In this document: one piece after another, positions 25,214 through 33,772 of the stretch
How positions within the stretch are numbered: position 1 is the first letter of the stretch
Layout: the number at the start of each line of letters is the position of its first letter
Source: Bog-877 sp050734135
Lineage (GTDB): Bacteria; Chloroflexota; Dormibacteria; Aeolococcales; Bog-877
NCBI GenBank assembly: GCA_050734135.1
Contig: JBOHUG010000114.1
Location: 1-64,000, forward strand
Direction of reading: 5' to 3'
Length of the DNA stretch: 64,000 nt
Notes under the pieces: model-generated
Database searches by the model: none
Seen by the model: the letters and a program-made list of their open reading frames with translations, nothing else
What the model was told of the DNA's origin: nothing
Position numbers and translations under genes: made by a program

Positions 25214-26244
25214 TGGCGGCAGTCACGGTCAAGACAAACCCCCTCGGGCTGACCCGGGATGACTACAAGGGTCTGGCCACCACCCTCTGTGCCGGATGCG
25301 GGCACAACTCGATCACCAACCACATCGTCAAGGCGCTTTACGACCACGGCGTAGATCCCTATCGCCTAGCCAAGATGAGCGGGATCGGATGCTCCTCCAA
25401 GGCCACTGCCTACTTTGTCGATCGGGCCCATGCCTTCAACGCGGTTCACGGCCGCATGCCGGCGGTGACCACGGGAGCAGCCGTCGCAGATCGCGAGCTC
25501 CTGTTCCTGGGCATCAGCGGTGACGGTGACACGGCAAGCATCGGCTTGGGCCAGTTCTGCCACCTGCTCCGCCGCAACGTGGATTGCACCTACATCGTCG
25601 AAAACAACGGCGTCTACGGCCTCACCAAGGGTCAGTTCTCGGCCACCGCCGACCCCGGCTCCGTGCAGAAGAAGGGGATGGTAAATCAGCTCGAGACAAT
25701 TGACATCGCGGGCTTGGCGGTGCAATTGGGGGCTTCCTTCGTGGCGCGCAGCTTTTCCGGTGACGGTCCCCAATTGGTCCCCCTCCTGCGGGCTGCCTTG
25801 TCGCACCGGGGTACGGCCGTGCTCGACGTGATCAGCCCCTGCGTCGCCTTCAACGATCACGAGGGGTCGACCAAGAGCTACCAGTACGTCAAGGACCACG
25901 AGCTGATCCTGCAGGAGCTCGATTTCATTCCAAACCAGGCCGAGGTCGAAGTCAACTATCCCGAAGGCACCTCGACCGAGGTGGAATTGCACGACGGATC
26001 CCATCTCCGCCTGCGAAAACTGGGACGTGAGCACGATCCCGAAGATCGACTCGCCGCCCTCGGTGTCATCGATGACGGACGCCGCAGTGGTGAAGTGGTC
26101 ACCGGTCTGCTGTACGTCAATCCCACAACTCCCGACCTCTGCACCGCCGAGAATCTGCCAAAGTCCCCGCTCCGTGATCTGACGGAAGAACAGCTGCGAC
26201 TCACTCCCGCTCAGTTCACTGCGCTGCTGCAGGAGTGGTCGTAG
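25213..26244 (+). CDS. korB: 2-oxoacid:acceptor oxidoreductase, beta subunit
   Basis: 343 residues, start overlapping the KorA stop. It carries the TPP-binding beta-subunit motifs: LCAGCGHNSITNHIVKAL at the N-terminus, SGIGCSSKATAYFV, and GDGDTASIGLGQFCHLLRR ... YIVENNGVYGLTKGQFS, where GDGD and the Asn residues ligate Mg-TPP. No extra ferredoxin domain is present, as is normal for two-subunit KorAB enzymes of aerobes. It completes an oxidative TCA step together with the citrate synthase and fumarase found in this window. Confidence 0.93.
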   Translation: MAAVTVKTNPLGLTRDDYKGLATTLCAGCGHNSITNHIVKALYDHGVDPYRLAKMSGIGCSSKATAYFVDRAHAFNAVHGRMPAVTTGAAVADRELLFLGISGDGDTASIGLGQFCHLLRRNVDCTYIVENNGVYGLTKGQFSATADPGSVQKKGMVNQLETIDIAGLAVQLGASFVARSFSGDGPQLVPLLRAALSHRGTAVLDVISPCVAFNDHEGSTKSYQYVKDHELILQELDFIPNQAEVEVNYPEGTSTEVELHDGSHLRLRKLGREHDPEDRLAALGVIDDGRRSGEVVTGLLYVNPTTPDLCTAENLPKSPLRDLTEEQLRLTPAQFTALLQEWS

Positions 26245-26376
26245 TCAGCTGACGCGGGGCACCGAGCCATTCTCAGTGGCGTCTCAGGTTAGAGGCCTGA
26301 CTCGCGACTAGCCTCGAATTATCTCGGACGTCTAATCCAGACGGTGCCAGTCACCGGCTCAACCAGGAGAAAAGAC

Positions 26377-26805
26377 ATGGGCATTCCTCTGCATCGGAGC
26401 ATCGCGGTAGCTGCCGGCGTGGCCTGCGCGACCGCGGCTGGTCTGACGGTGGCCTCGGCAGCTGGTGCTCCCAGCCCCAGCTCGACCGCCTCGCCTAGCG
26501 CGGGATCAGCCCTCCGCCCCCTGCGTGCGCCAAGAGTCGCCGGGGAGGTGGTTTCGGACACCGCGACCGGCGGGTCGCTCGGAGTCGGCCAACTGGTCCT
26601 GCGTGAGCCGGACGGAACTCAGGTGACGCTCAACCTCGCGAGCCGTACCAAGGCGTGGAAATACCAAGGATTCGGGGTCAAGCCAACCTCGGAAACTCCC
26701 TCGGCTCTCCCTAGCGGCGAGGTCGTCGTCGCGGCTGGCCGCAACTTGCACGGGAGTCACGTGGTGGTCAGGATCTTGGACTTGGGCTTCCAAGCGGCGA
26801 GCTGA
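26377..26805 (+). CDS. Secreted protein with a small beta domain (DUF5666-like)
   Basis: 142 residues from the ATG at 26377, which has AGGAG upstream; an in-frame ATG-less longer version is not supported. Residues 1-36 form a Sec signal peptide (SIAVAAGVACATAAGLTVASAAGA) followed by a Ser/Pro linker. The mature part is a small beta protein (GEVVSDTATGGSLGVGQLVL ... TKAWKYQGFG ... GEVVVAAGRNLHGSHVVVRI) reminiscent of OB-like DUF5666 domains. No enzymatic residues. It is convergent with citrate synthase. Confidence 0.7.
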   Translation: MGIPLHRSIAVAAGVACATAAGLTVASAAGAPSPSSTASPSAGSALRPLRAPRVAGEVVSDTATGGSLGVGQLVLREPDGTQVTLNLASRTKAWKYQGFGVKPTSETPSALPSGEVVVAAGRNLHGSHVVVRILDLGFQAAS

Positions 26806-26837
26806 CCGTTAGCCCAGTATTCCCGTTCCCGCAATGT

Positions 26838-26854
26838 CCTCCCTGGGCGGGAGG
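26838..26854. terminator. Possible terminator between convergent genes
   Basis: CCTCCC and GGGAGG form a 6-bp GC stem with the loop TGGGC, between the end of the secreted protein gene and the end of citrate synthase. There is no T-run on either strand, so the call is weak. Confidence 0.35.
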
Positions 26855-26892
26855 GTCGGATGGCCGGCTCACCCGCCCTTGAGGGGTATTCC

Positions 26893-28074
26893 TCAGACGT
26901 AGCGATATCCGTCGGGCAGTGGTCGGGGCGGCTGGGGACCCACGTACACGGCCGAGGGCCGAATCAGGCGATTGTGGGCAGCCTGCTCGCAGATCGCCGC
27001 GGTCCATCCCACAGTGCGGCTGCTGGCGAAGGTCGGGGTGAACATGTCCCGCGGGATTCCCGCGGTGTTCATCACCACTCCGGCATAGAACTCGACATTG
27101 GTATAGAGCCTGCGCCCTGGCTTCAGCTCCTTGAGCACCTGCAGCGCGGTCTCCTCAACATGCTGGGCAAACTGTGCTTGTGTTCCCCCCAATTGCAAAG
27201 CCACCTCGCGGAGCAGAGTTGAGCGAGGGTCGTCGGTTTTGTACACCCGATGGCCAAACCCCATCAGACGCTCACCTGACATCACCTTCTCGCGGAGGTA
27301 GTCGTAGGCACGGTCTGCTGTCCCGATTTCGTCGAGGGTATGGAGCGCCCGGGAGGGTGCGCCACCGTGCAAGGGTCCCGAGAGGGCACCGATCGCCCCG
27401 ACCAAGGCAGAGCCTAGGTCGGCGCCCGTAGAAGTGATGACTCGGGCGGTGAAGGTCGACGCATTGAACCCGTGGTCCATCGTCAGAATCAGGTACTTCT
27501 CTACCGCCCGGGCGTGCTCCTCGTCCGGTCGCTCGCCGGTCAACATCTGCAGATACGAGGCGGCGTAGTCGAGGTCCGGATCCGCTGCCACTGGCTCCAA
27601 TCCCTGATGAGCCCGGTACAGCCCCGTCAATAGAACCGGCACCAAAGCACCCATCCGTACCGCCTGCTCGCGTACCTCCTCGGCGGAGATGTCAAGCGTC
27701 GGCTGCAAGCCGATCGCGCTCGCCACCAGCGAAACCGCCGTGCGGAGTGCATCCAGCGGTACGAAGGGGTCAATTTGGGCGATTTCCGGCAGCAGCTTGA
27801 GTAGCTGGTCGGGCAGCGCCCGGAGCTTGGCGGTGTCCTCGCGGAATTTCCGGGTCTGCTCGGGGTCGGGTAGTTCTCCCTCAATCAGGAGGTACCAAAC
27901 CTGTTCGAAGGAGCACTCCCGAGCGAGGATGGTGGCATTGTAGCCCCGGTAATGGAAGAAACCTTCTTCCCCTCTGACGTCCCCGATAGTGGTCTCGGCG
28001 ACCGCCACCCCCTCCAGTCCGGCGGGAGCCAGGACTGGCTCCTTGGCCTTGGCTTCCTCGACCACCTTGCTCAT
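26893..28074 (-). CDS. Citrate synthase
   Basis: 393 residues from the ATG at 28074, preceded by GGAGG. Catalytic residues are visible: His in LTMDHGFNASTFTARV, His in GFGHRVYKTDDPR, and the active-site region NVEFYAGVVMNTAGIPRDMF (Arg and Asp). It condenses acetyl-CoA with oxaloacetate. The length and the simple dimeric type resemble actinobacterial and Gram-positive citrate synthases; 2-methylcitrate synthases look very similar, so methylcitrate activity cannot be excluded. It follows a tiny membrane protein gene by 20 bases and lies near an acetate uptake and activation block. Confidence 0.92.
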   Translation of the reverse strand: MSKVVEEAKAKEPVLAPAGLEGVAVAETTIGDVRGEEGFFHYRGYNATILARECSFEQVWYLLIEGELPDPEQTRKFREDTAKLRALPDQLLKLLPEIAQIDPFVPLDALRTAVSLVASAIGLQPTLDISAEEVREQAVRMGALVPVLLTGLYRAHQGLEPVAADPDLDYAASYLQMLTGERPDEEHARAVEKYLILTMDHGFNASTFTARVITSTGADLGSALVGAIGALSGPLHGGAPSRALHTLDEIGTADRAYDYLREKVMSGERLMGFGHRVYKTDDPRSTLLREVALQLGGTQAQFAQHVEETALQVLKELKPGRRLYTNVEFYAGVVMNTAGIPRDMFTPTFASSRTVGWTAAICEQAAHNRLIRPSAVYVGPQPPRPLPDGYRYV

Positions 28075-28094
28075 TGGCGCCTCCAGTAAGTCAT

Positions 28095-28256
28095 TCAGAC
28101 GCGATCGCTCAGGTGCGATGCGGGGCCTGCCCCGGGGGACGAGGGGTTCTCCGCTTTGGCGGCCAGACGGAACAGAAAAATCCAGGCAATCAGCGAACCG
28201 CCTGCGATCAGAGCCAGCATGATAAGTACCACTGCGACCTGGCCGGCTGTGGTCAT
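28095..28256 (-). CDS. Small single-pass membrane protein upstream of citrate synthase
   Basis: 53 residues from an ATG with GGAGGTG at good spacing. One strong membrane helix (VAVVLIMLALIAGGSLIAWIFLF) follows four polar residues; the tail is polar with Pro and Ser. The gene is only 20 bases ahead of citrate synthase on the same strand, so it is probably part of the same transcript. I do not recognise a family. The good ribosome binding site and clean topology argue for a real small gene. Confidence 0.65.
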   Translation of the reverse strand: MTTAGQVAVVLIMLALIAGGSLIAWIFLFRLAAKAENPSSPGAGPASHLSDRV

Positions 28257-28396
28257 AAATGACACCTCCGTTTGCAACTCGTATTCTAGTGATCTGGCGC
28301 AGTTCGCACCGCGCCACTCGGAACCCACGTAGGCGGCCGCGCCCGCGCCCGCGCCGGAGCTAGTCCCACTCTGGTCGGGCCCCCACCAATGGACGT

Positions 28397-29635
28397 TTGT
28401 TTGGTGTCATCTTGAGCTCGCCGTGGATCGATCCGCGCCGTGCCCGGCTCGCCCTCTGGGGGTTGGTCGCGGCCACGGTGGCCGATGCCTTCGGAGCCAC
28501 CATGATTCTGCCGATCCTGCCGCTGTTTGTTCGTCACGCCGGTGCGTCTTACAGCGAAGTCGGGCTGATCACCGCCGTCTTCTGGCTGGCGGGGCTGGCG
28601 GTCCGATACCCGGTCGGCAAGATCTCGGACCGGATCGGCCGCAAGGGCCCGATTCTGGTCTCGCAGGCGATCTATGCCGCAGCCACTGCAGCCTTCGCGC
28701 TTTCGCCGTCCCCGGTCTGGTTCATCATTCTCCGGGCCATTCAGGGGGCGGCTTCGGGCGCCGCGACGGTGCTGGCCCTGGCGGCGGTGGCCGACTTCGT
28801 ACCGGCCGAGCGGAGGGGCCGGGCCTACGGCTCGCTCACCGGGGCCAACATGGCGGGGACGGTAGTCGGGCCGCTGATCGGAGCTGCGCTATTCCAGGTC
28901 TCCCTGGCGGCCACCTTCCTGGCGTCTGCGTTCTCCGCGGTGGTGGTCGCGCTGTTGATCCTGCTCACCCTGCCAGCGATGGCGCCGATCAGACCCGACG
29001 CCCGGACGGAGCGCTCACCGATCGCCTTGTGGCGCGACCCCATCATCATCGGAGTCACGATCGCGTCCACCTCTGTCGGCTTGCTGATTGGAATGTACGA
29101 CACGGTGTGGAGCTTGTTGATGCACGTGCGCCAAGCCACCGACCTGGAGATCGGGCTCTCATTCACCCTCTTTGCTCTGCCGTTTACCATCGGCTCCTGG
29201 CCCGCCGGCTGGCTTGCCGACCACTTCGACAACCGCTGGCTGATTGGCGTGAGCTGCCTGGCGTCTGGTTGCTTCGCCATCGTTTACCCCTTTTTGCCGA
29301 CGCCCGCTTGGCTGATCGGCTTGGGAATTTTCGAGGGCATCTTCACCGTCACCGGAGCGCCCGCCCGACTGGCCATGCTCTCCCGCCAGGTGCATGCCAG
29401 CCAGATGGGCCGGGTGCAGGGACTCTACGGATCGGCCCAGGTTGGAGCTTCGGCGGTGGCGGCGATGGTGGCCGGCTCGCTCTTCGGCGTCGGCCTTTCT
29501 CTCCCCTTCATCGCCACCGCGATCGCGATGTGGGCGGCGGCGGCGGTTTTGGTCCCGCTCTGGCGGGGTGTCGACGGACGTCCCGCGACGGCGCATCCGA
29601 CCGGCATCGAACCGGGCCCTCCTGGCAATCCCTGA
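28397..29635 (+). CDS. MFS transporter, multidrug type
   Basis: 412 residues with about twelve helices. Signature after helix 2: AVRYPVGKISDRIGRKGPILVSQ (family GxxxDRxGRR/K), and helix 5 motif LTGANMAGTVVGPLIGAALF (motif C of drug antiporters, GxxxGPxxGG-like). The TTG start is not preceded by a strong ribosome binding site, and an in-frame TTG at 28412 is an alternative. Motif C suggests export rather than import. It ends at a strong bidirectional terminator. Confidence 0.85.
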   Translation: MFGVILSSPWIDPRRARLALWGLVAATVADAFGATMILPILPLFVRHAGASYSEVGLITAVFWLAGLAVRYPVGKISDRIGRKGPILVSQAIYAAATAAFALSPSPVWFIILRAIQGAASGAATVLALAAVADFVPAERRGRAYGSLTGANMAGTVVGPLIGAALFQVSLAATFLASAFSAVVVALLILLTLPAMAPIRPDARTERSPIALWRDPIIIGVTIASTSVGLLIGMYDTVWSLLMHVRQATDLEIGLSFTLFALPFTIGSWPAGWLADHFDNRWLIGVSCLASGCFAIVYPFLPTPAWLIGLGIFEGIFTVTGAPARLAMLSRQVHASQMGRVQGLYGSAQVGASAVAAMVAGSLFGVGLSLPFIATAIAMWAAAAVLVPLWRGVDGRPATAHPTGIEPGPPGNP

Positions 29636-29648
29636 AACGGTAAAAGAA

Positions 29649-29676
29649 GGGCCCGAGTCCCTGTGGACCCGGGCCC
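29649..29676. terminator. Bidirectional hairpin terminator
   Basis: GGGCCCGAGTCC and GGACCCGGGCCC form a 12-bp stem with one mismatch and the loop CTGT, between the convergent MFS and SatP genes. A-rich sequence lies on the left (TAAAAGAA) and CTCTT on the right, which fits termination from both sides. Confidence 0.8.
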
Positions 29677-29698
29677 CTCTTGACCGCTGGAAGACGAG

Positions 29699-30322
29699 CT
29701 AGTTGGTCGGAAGGATCACTCGCCGTGCGGTCGCATTCAGCACGTCAGCGAACGACGTGTACAACGCTGCGACCGCGGTCGCGATTCCCACGTAGCCACC
29801 GATGGTGGTCAGGGTCGTACCGTCAGTGAACCAGTTCCAAAACCCACCGGCCAGTAGGATGTACGTAATCGTCAGCAAAAAGAACACCGATTGCACCGCC
29901 CGGGTGCCGTGCAGTGACGCGATAAACATGTAGCCAGTGAAGATTGCCCAACTGATCGCGTACAGGCCCAGGATTGGGCCTACAGCTGATGCGGGAGTAA
30001 TCTTCGGGGCAAAAACATCGATCATCAGATAGTAAGTGAGCCAGAAGGCGCCGTACGACGAGAACGCCGTCGCCGCGAAGGTGTTGCCACGCTTGAACGC
30101 CCACATTCCGGCGAGCAGCTGCGCGACACCGCCGTAGGCGGCTGCCATAGGTAGTACCGCAACCACCGCCCCCCCAGCGATGATGCCAGCATTGACGAAT
30201 GAGAGCATCAAGGTTGTGAGTCCGAAGCCGGCGAGTCCTAGTGGTGCCGGATCAGCGATTCCAGGTGGCGCCTCGGCGGTATGCATGACCGCCTGAGGCG
30301 CTGCAGGATTGTTGTTAGCCAT
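29699..30322 (-). CDS. Acetate uptake transporter, GPR1/FUN34/SatP family
   Basis: 207 residues with six helices. The family signature is at the start of helix 1: ADPAPLGLAGFGLTTLMLS (family NPAPLGLxxFxxTT), and the pore region has GVAQLLAGMWAFKRGNTFAATAFSSYGAFW, containing the family's FGxxF-like constriction. It moves acetate, and in relatives succinate, across the cytoplasmic membrane. It lies 71 bases after acs in the same direction, so acs-satP form an operon for acetate use. A second acetate carrier of another family occurs 4.6 kb away. Confidence 0.93.
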   Translation of the reverse strand: MANNNPAAPQAVMHTAEAPPGIADPAPLGLAGFGLTTLMLSFVNAGIIAGGAVVAVLPMAAAYGGVAQLLAGMWAFKRGNTFAATAFSSYGAFWLTYYLMIDVFAPKITPASAVGPILGLYAISWAIFTGYMFIASLHGTRAVQSVFFLLTITYILLAGGFWNWFTDGTTLTTIGGYVGIATAVAALYTSFADVLNATARRVILPTN

Positions 30323-30393
30323 GAGTTCTTGTCACCCCTCCTGTAGCAATAAGGAAAATTGTCGTGAGTCGGTCAGAGAGCTACCTTTGGTTG

Positions 30394-32355
30394 CTAGTTC
30401 TCCTTTCCCTCCTCTGTAACGGCCCGACTGCGCAGCTCCTCCACCACCGCTGGATCGGCCAGGGTGGTGACGTCGCCGAGCGGACGATTCTCAGCCACGT
30501 CGCGCAGCAATCGTCGCATGATCTTGCCCGACCGAGTCATCGGAAGCTCTGGAGTAAAGAGGACATTGGCGGGCATCGCGATCTTGCCGATCTTCTTGCC
30601 CACATGGTTGCGCAGCTCCGTCATCAGCTCGACCGAACCCTCCTTCCCCGCTTTCAAGGTGACGAAGGCGACGATCGCCTGTCCGGTCTGAGCATCGTTG
30701 CGAGCGCAGACCGCCGCCTGTGCGACCGACGGATGGTCTACCAGCGCGCTCTCAACCTCGGTGGTGGAGATCCGGTGCGCCGAGATGTTCATCACATCAT
30801 CGATCCGGCCCATCAGCCAGTAGTCGCCGTCGGCGTCCTTGCGCGCCCCATCGCCGACGAAATAGGTGTCCTTGTACCGGCCCCAGTAGGTGTCCTGATA
30901 GCGCTGCGGGTCCTTGTACACCCCCCGCAGCATGGCCGGCCACGGCTTGCGGATGACTAGGTTTCCCCCCTGGCCAGGCGGCACCTCTTCGCCTTGGTCG
31001 TCGAAGACGGCAGCGTCGATGGTCGGGAACGGCTTGGTCGCAGAGCCCGGCTTCAAGGTGGTGATGCCCGGCAGCGCTGAGATCAGAATCATGCCTGTCT
31101 CCGTCTGCCACCAGGTGTCGACCACTGGCGTCTGGCCGAGGCCGACGTGCTCCCGGTACCAGAGCCATGCTTCCGGATTGATCGGCTCCCCAACTGTCCC
31201 CAGCAGTCGAAGACTGGTCAGGTCGTGCTTCTGCGCGTACTGCGGACCCCACTTCATGTGAGTGCGGATGGTGGTGGGTGCGGTGTAGAGCACGTTTACC
31301 TTGTAGCGCTCGACGATCTCCCACCAGCGTTCTTCGTTGGGAAAGTTCGGGATCCCTTCATAGATAACGCTGGTGGTGGCGTTGGCGAGCGGTCCGAACA
31401 GGATGTAGCTGTGCCCGGTCACCCAGCCGATGTCGGCGGCGCACCAGTAGACCGTCTCCGGCTTGATGTCAAAGATGTAGTAGTGGGTGGTGGCCACGCC
31501 CACCAGATATCCAGCGGTGGTGTGGACGATGCCCTTGGGCTTGGCGGTGGTACCACTGGTGTAGAGCAGGTAGAGCAGGTCCTCGGAGTCCATCGGCTCG
31601 CAGCGGCAACTGGTCGGATCGTCGCTCTGGTCCTTAGTAATCTCGTCGACGTAGACGTCGCGACCTGCCTGCATGTTGACCTCGCCACCGGTGCGGCGGG
31701 CGACCAGCATCTGCTTGATCGAGGGGGTCATCGCCACCGCGGCGTCGGAGTTGGCCTTGAGGGGCACCTTGCCGCCCTTACGCCAGCCCTCGTCCTGGGT
31801 GATGAGGAGCTCACACTCCATGTCGTTCAGCCGCCCGGCTAGGGCCTCCGCGCTGAAGCCGCCGAATACGACTGTGAAAGGTGCCCCGATTCTGGTGCAG
31901 GCCAGCATCGCCACCGGCAGATCCATGCACATGCCCATGTAGATGCCGACCGGGGTTCCCTTCTTGACCCCGAGCTTCTTCAGCCCGTTGGCGAAGCGGA
32001 CCACGTCCTTCTGCAGTTCGGCATAGGTGATCGTCCGCTTCTCGCCCGGCTCCCCCTCCCAGTAGTAGGCCACCTTGGAGCCGAGTCCGGACTCGACGTG
32101 CCGGTCCACGCAGTTGTAGCAGACGTTGAGTTGACCCCCCAGGTACCACTTGGCGTAGGGGGGATTCCACTCGTAGAGCTTGTCGAAGGGCTTGAACCAG
32201 GTCACGCGCTGACGCGCTTCCTCGGTCCAGAAATCCTCGAGACTGCGATCATAGATCCCGGCCTGCGCATTGGCCTGAGCCGCGAACTCCGGAGGAGGCG
32301 AGAACGATCTGCCCTCTTCTTGGAGAGCGTCGATCCTCTTGGCGTCAACGGTCAT
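30394..32355 (-). CDS. acs: Acetyl-CoA synthetase
   Basis: 653 residues, the normal length of AMP-forming Acs. Motifs: LYTSGTTAKPKGIVHTTAGY (P-loop), WWQTETGMI, GRIDDVMNISAHRISTTEVE (hinge; the usual Gly before His-Arg is Ala here) and MTRSGKIMRRLLRD, whose Lys is the catalytic residue silenced by acetylation in many bacteria. It converts acetate, ATP and CoA to acetyl-CoA. The start is 213 bases from the divergent lytS gene, and the shared promoter region carries LytTR-box-like sequences. Confidence 0.95.
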   Translation of the reverse strand: MTVDAKRIDALQEEGRSFSPPPEFAAQANAQAGIYDRSLEDFWTEEARQRVTWFKPFDKLYEWNPPYAKWYLGGQLNVCYNCVDRHVESGLGSKVAYYWEGEPGEKRTITYAELQKDVVRFANGLKKLGVKKGTPVGIYMGMCMDLPVAMLACTRIGAPFTVVFGGFSAEALAGRLNDMECELLITQDEGWRKGGKVPLKANSDAAVAMTPSIKQMLVARRTGGEVNMQAGRDVYVDEITKDQSDDPTSCRCEPMDSEDLLYLLYTSGTTAKPKGIVHTTAGYLVGVATTHYYIFDIKPETVYWCAADIGWVTGHSYILFGPLANATTSVIYEGIPNFPNEERWWEIVERYKVNVLYTAPTTIRTHMKWGPQYAQKHDLTSLRLLGTVGEPINPEAWLWYREHVGLGQTPVVDTWWQTETGMILISALPGITTLKPGSATKPFPTIDAAVFDDQGEEVPPGQGGNLVIRKPWPAMLRGVYKDPQRYQDTYWGRYKDTYFVGDGARKDADGDYWLMGRIDDVMNISAHRISTTEVESALVDHPSVAQAAVCARNDAQTGQAIVAFVTLKAGKEGSVELMTELRNHVGKKIGKIAMPANVLFTPELPMTRSGKIMRRLLRDVAENRPLGDVTTLADPAVVEELRSRAVTEEGKEN

Positions 32356-32484
32356 ATCTCCCTCCTACCTAGCAACTTCCCCAAGTCCCGGAGGGCACGC
32401 GACGCGCCTGGTTCAAAGCGCTCTCTCGCGACTTCCTCCTGGCTGCAGGGTAGTGCCGGGAAGGGCCGAAGGCGAGCGGGTGAC

Positions 32485-32493
32485 GCCGAACGG
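32485..32493. promoter_or_regulatory. Additional GCCGAACGG box in the acs/lytS intergenic region
   Basis: The 9-mer GCCGAACGG recurs at 32528-32536, 43 bases away (about four helical turns). Here it sits inside its own small palindrome ACGCCG-AA-CGGCGT. Recurrence of the same core supports a binding site for a regulator of acs or lytSR. Confidence 0.4.
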
Positions 32494-32516
32494 CGTGGAT
32501 TGGCCGGTTGAGCGGT

Positions 32517-32537
32517 ACCGTTCGGCAGCCGAACGGT
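32517..32537. promoter_or_regulatory. Putative LytTR-type operator between acs and lytS
   Basis: ACCGTTCGGC-A-GCCGAACGGT is a perfect palindrome with 10-bp arms. On each strand the first nine bases (ACCGTTCGG) fit the published LytTR-box pattern [TA][AC][CA]GTTN[AG][TG]. The site is in the divergent promoter region of acs and lytS, 28 bases before the lytS start. LytTR sites are usually direct repeats, so the inverted arrangement is unusual; binding by the neighbouring LytR-type protein is inferred. Confidence 0.55.
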
Positions 32538-32568
32538 TGCTCCGTTGCAGCCAGGGAGTGGGCAGCGG

Positions 32569-33768
32569 ATGATTCCGCCCATGTCCTGGGTGGTGGTGGT
32601 CCTGGTGGAGGCAGGTCTGACGGCGCTCGGCGCAACCAGCGTGTTCCTGCTGCTGCGCCGACGCCACCTGGCCTTTAACACCGTCGAGGAGCGTGCGACC
32701 CTCCGGACCTTGGCTTTTGCGACTTCGGCGGTCTCCACCCTGCGCCAGGGCCTTTCTGACAAGACCGCGGTCAAGGTGCTCCGATCTCTTGTCCCTCACT
32801 CCGGCGGCCCGGCGGCGGCCCTGTACGACACCCGCCGCCTGCTCGGTTTCCAGGCCCGGCCAAGCACTCGGGCGGACCACCATTCCCGCCACCTCACCGC
32901 GGAGGCAGCGGAGGTTCTCCAGGCGCTCACTTCGGGCCGCACCCAGCTGGTTCACCTTCACACCGCCGAGCCGACCTCCTCCTGCCCACTGCGGGTGGCA
33001 GTGGTGGCACCCCTGATTGTTGACGAACAGCCGGTGGCGGCCCTGGTGACCTACCACTCCACCGAACCAGGCCCAGCCCAGCTCAGCGTGGCCACCGACC
33101 TGGCCGACCTCCTAGCGACGCAGCTCCGCCTGCAGCGCGCGGACCAGCAGCAGGCGGCGCTAGTTCGCTCAGAGCTGCGGGCACTCCGGGCCCAGATCTC
33201 GCCCCACTTCATCTATAACACCCTGACCACCATCACCAGCTTCGTGCGAACCGATCCCGAGCGAGCGCGGGATCTGCTCACCGAGTTCGCGGACTTCAGC
33301 CGGCGAGCCTTCCGCGGTCCCGGCCACGAGTTCACGACCCTGGCCGATGAGTTGGTCTACGTCAACCAGTACCTCAAGTTCGAGCAGGCCCGCTTCGGCG
33401 ACCGGTTGACAGTCCGGTATCACATCGACCCCGAGGTCCTGAGCACAGTGGTTCCCGCCCTCCTGGTGCAGCCCCTGGTGGAGAACGCCGTGAAGCACGG
33501 AATCGAGCCGCGGTTAGGTAAGGGCCAGATCACCATCGAGGCGGACGACCAGGACGACGAGTGCCTGATCGTGGTCCGCGACGATGGGGAGGGGCTCGAG
33601 ACCGACCTCGACCTGACTGAGCACCAGGGCGCCCTGGGCAACATCGATCGCCGTCTCAATCATGTCTTCGGTCCGGCGCACGGCCTGGAGATCATCTCCG
33701 AGCCAGGCAGGGGCACCTCCGTCCGGGTGCGGATTCCCAAGTACCGCCCGGGCGTGAAGGCCTCCTGA
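32569..33768 (+). CDS. LytS-type sensor histidine kinase
   Basis: 399 residues from the ATG at 32569. One membrane helix at the N-terminus (MSWVVVVLVEAGLTALGATSVFLLL), a GAF-like sensor region (residues 45-190), then the His_kinase domain with the phospho-acceptor in AQISPHFIYNTLTTITSF, and the ATPase domain with N box PLVENAVKHGIEPR and DDGEGLE. It is a short-form relative of LytS/YpdA/BtsS kinases without the 5TM-LYT domain. With the next gene it forms a two-component system; the setting between acs and an acetate symporter suggests sensing of acetate, pyruvate or a redox or energy cue. The stimulus is not known. Confidence 0.92.
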   Translation: MIPPMSWVVVVLVEAGLTALGATSVFLLLRRRHLAFNTVEERATLRTLAFATSAVSTLRQGLSDKTAVKVLRSLVPHSGGPAAALYDTRRLLGFQARPSTRADHHSRHLTAEAAEVLQALTSGRTQLVHLHTAEPTSSCPLRVAVVAPLIVDEQPVAALVTYHSTEPGPAQLSVATDLADLLATQLRLQRADQQQAALVRSELRALRAQISPHFIYNTLTTITSFVRTDPERARDLLTEFADFSRRAFRGPGHEFTTLADELVYVNQYLKFEQARFGDRLTVRYHIDPEVLSTVVPALLVQPLVENAVKHGIEPRLGKGQITIEADDQDDECLIVVRDDGEGLETDLDLTEHQGALGNIDRRLNHVFGPAHGLEIISEPGRGTSVRVRIPKYRPGVKAS

Positions 33769-33772
33769 GCCG

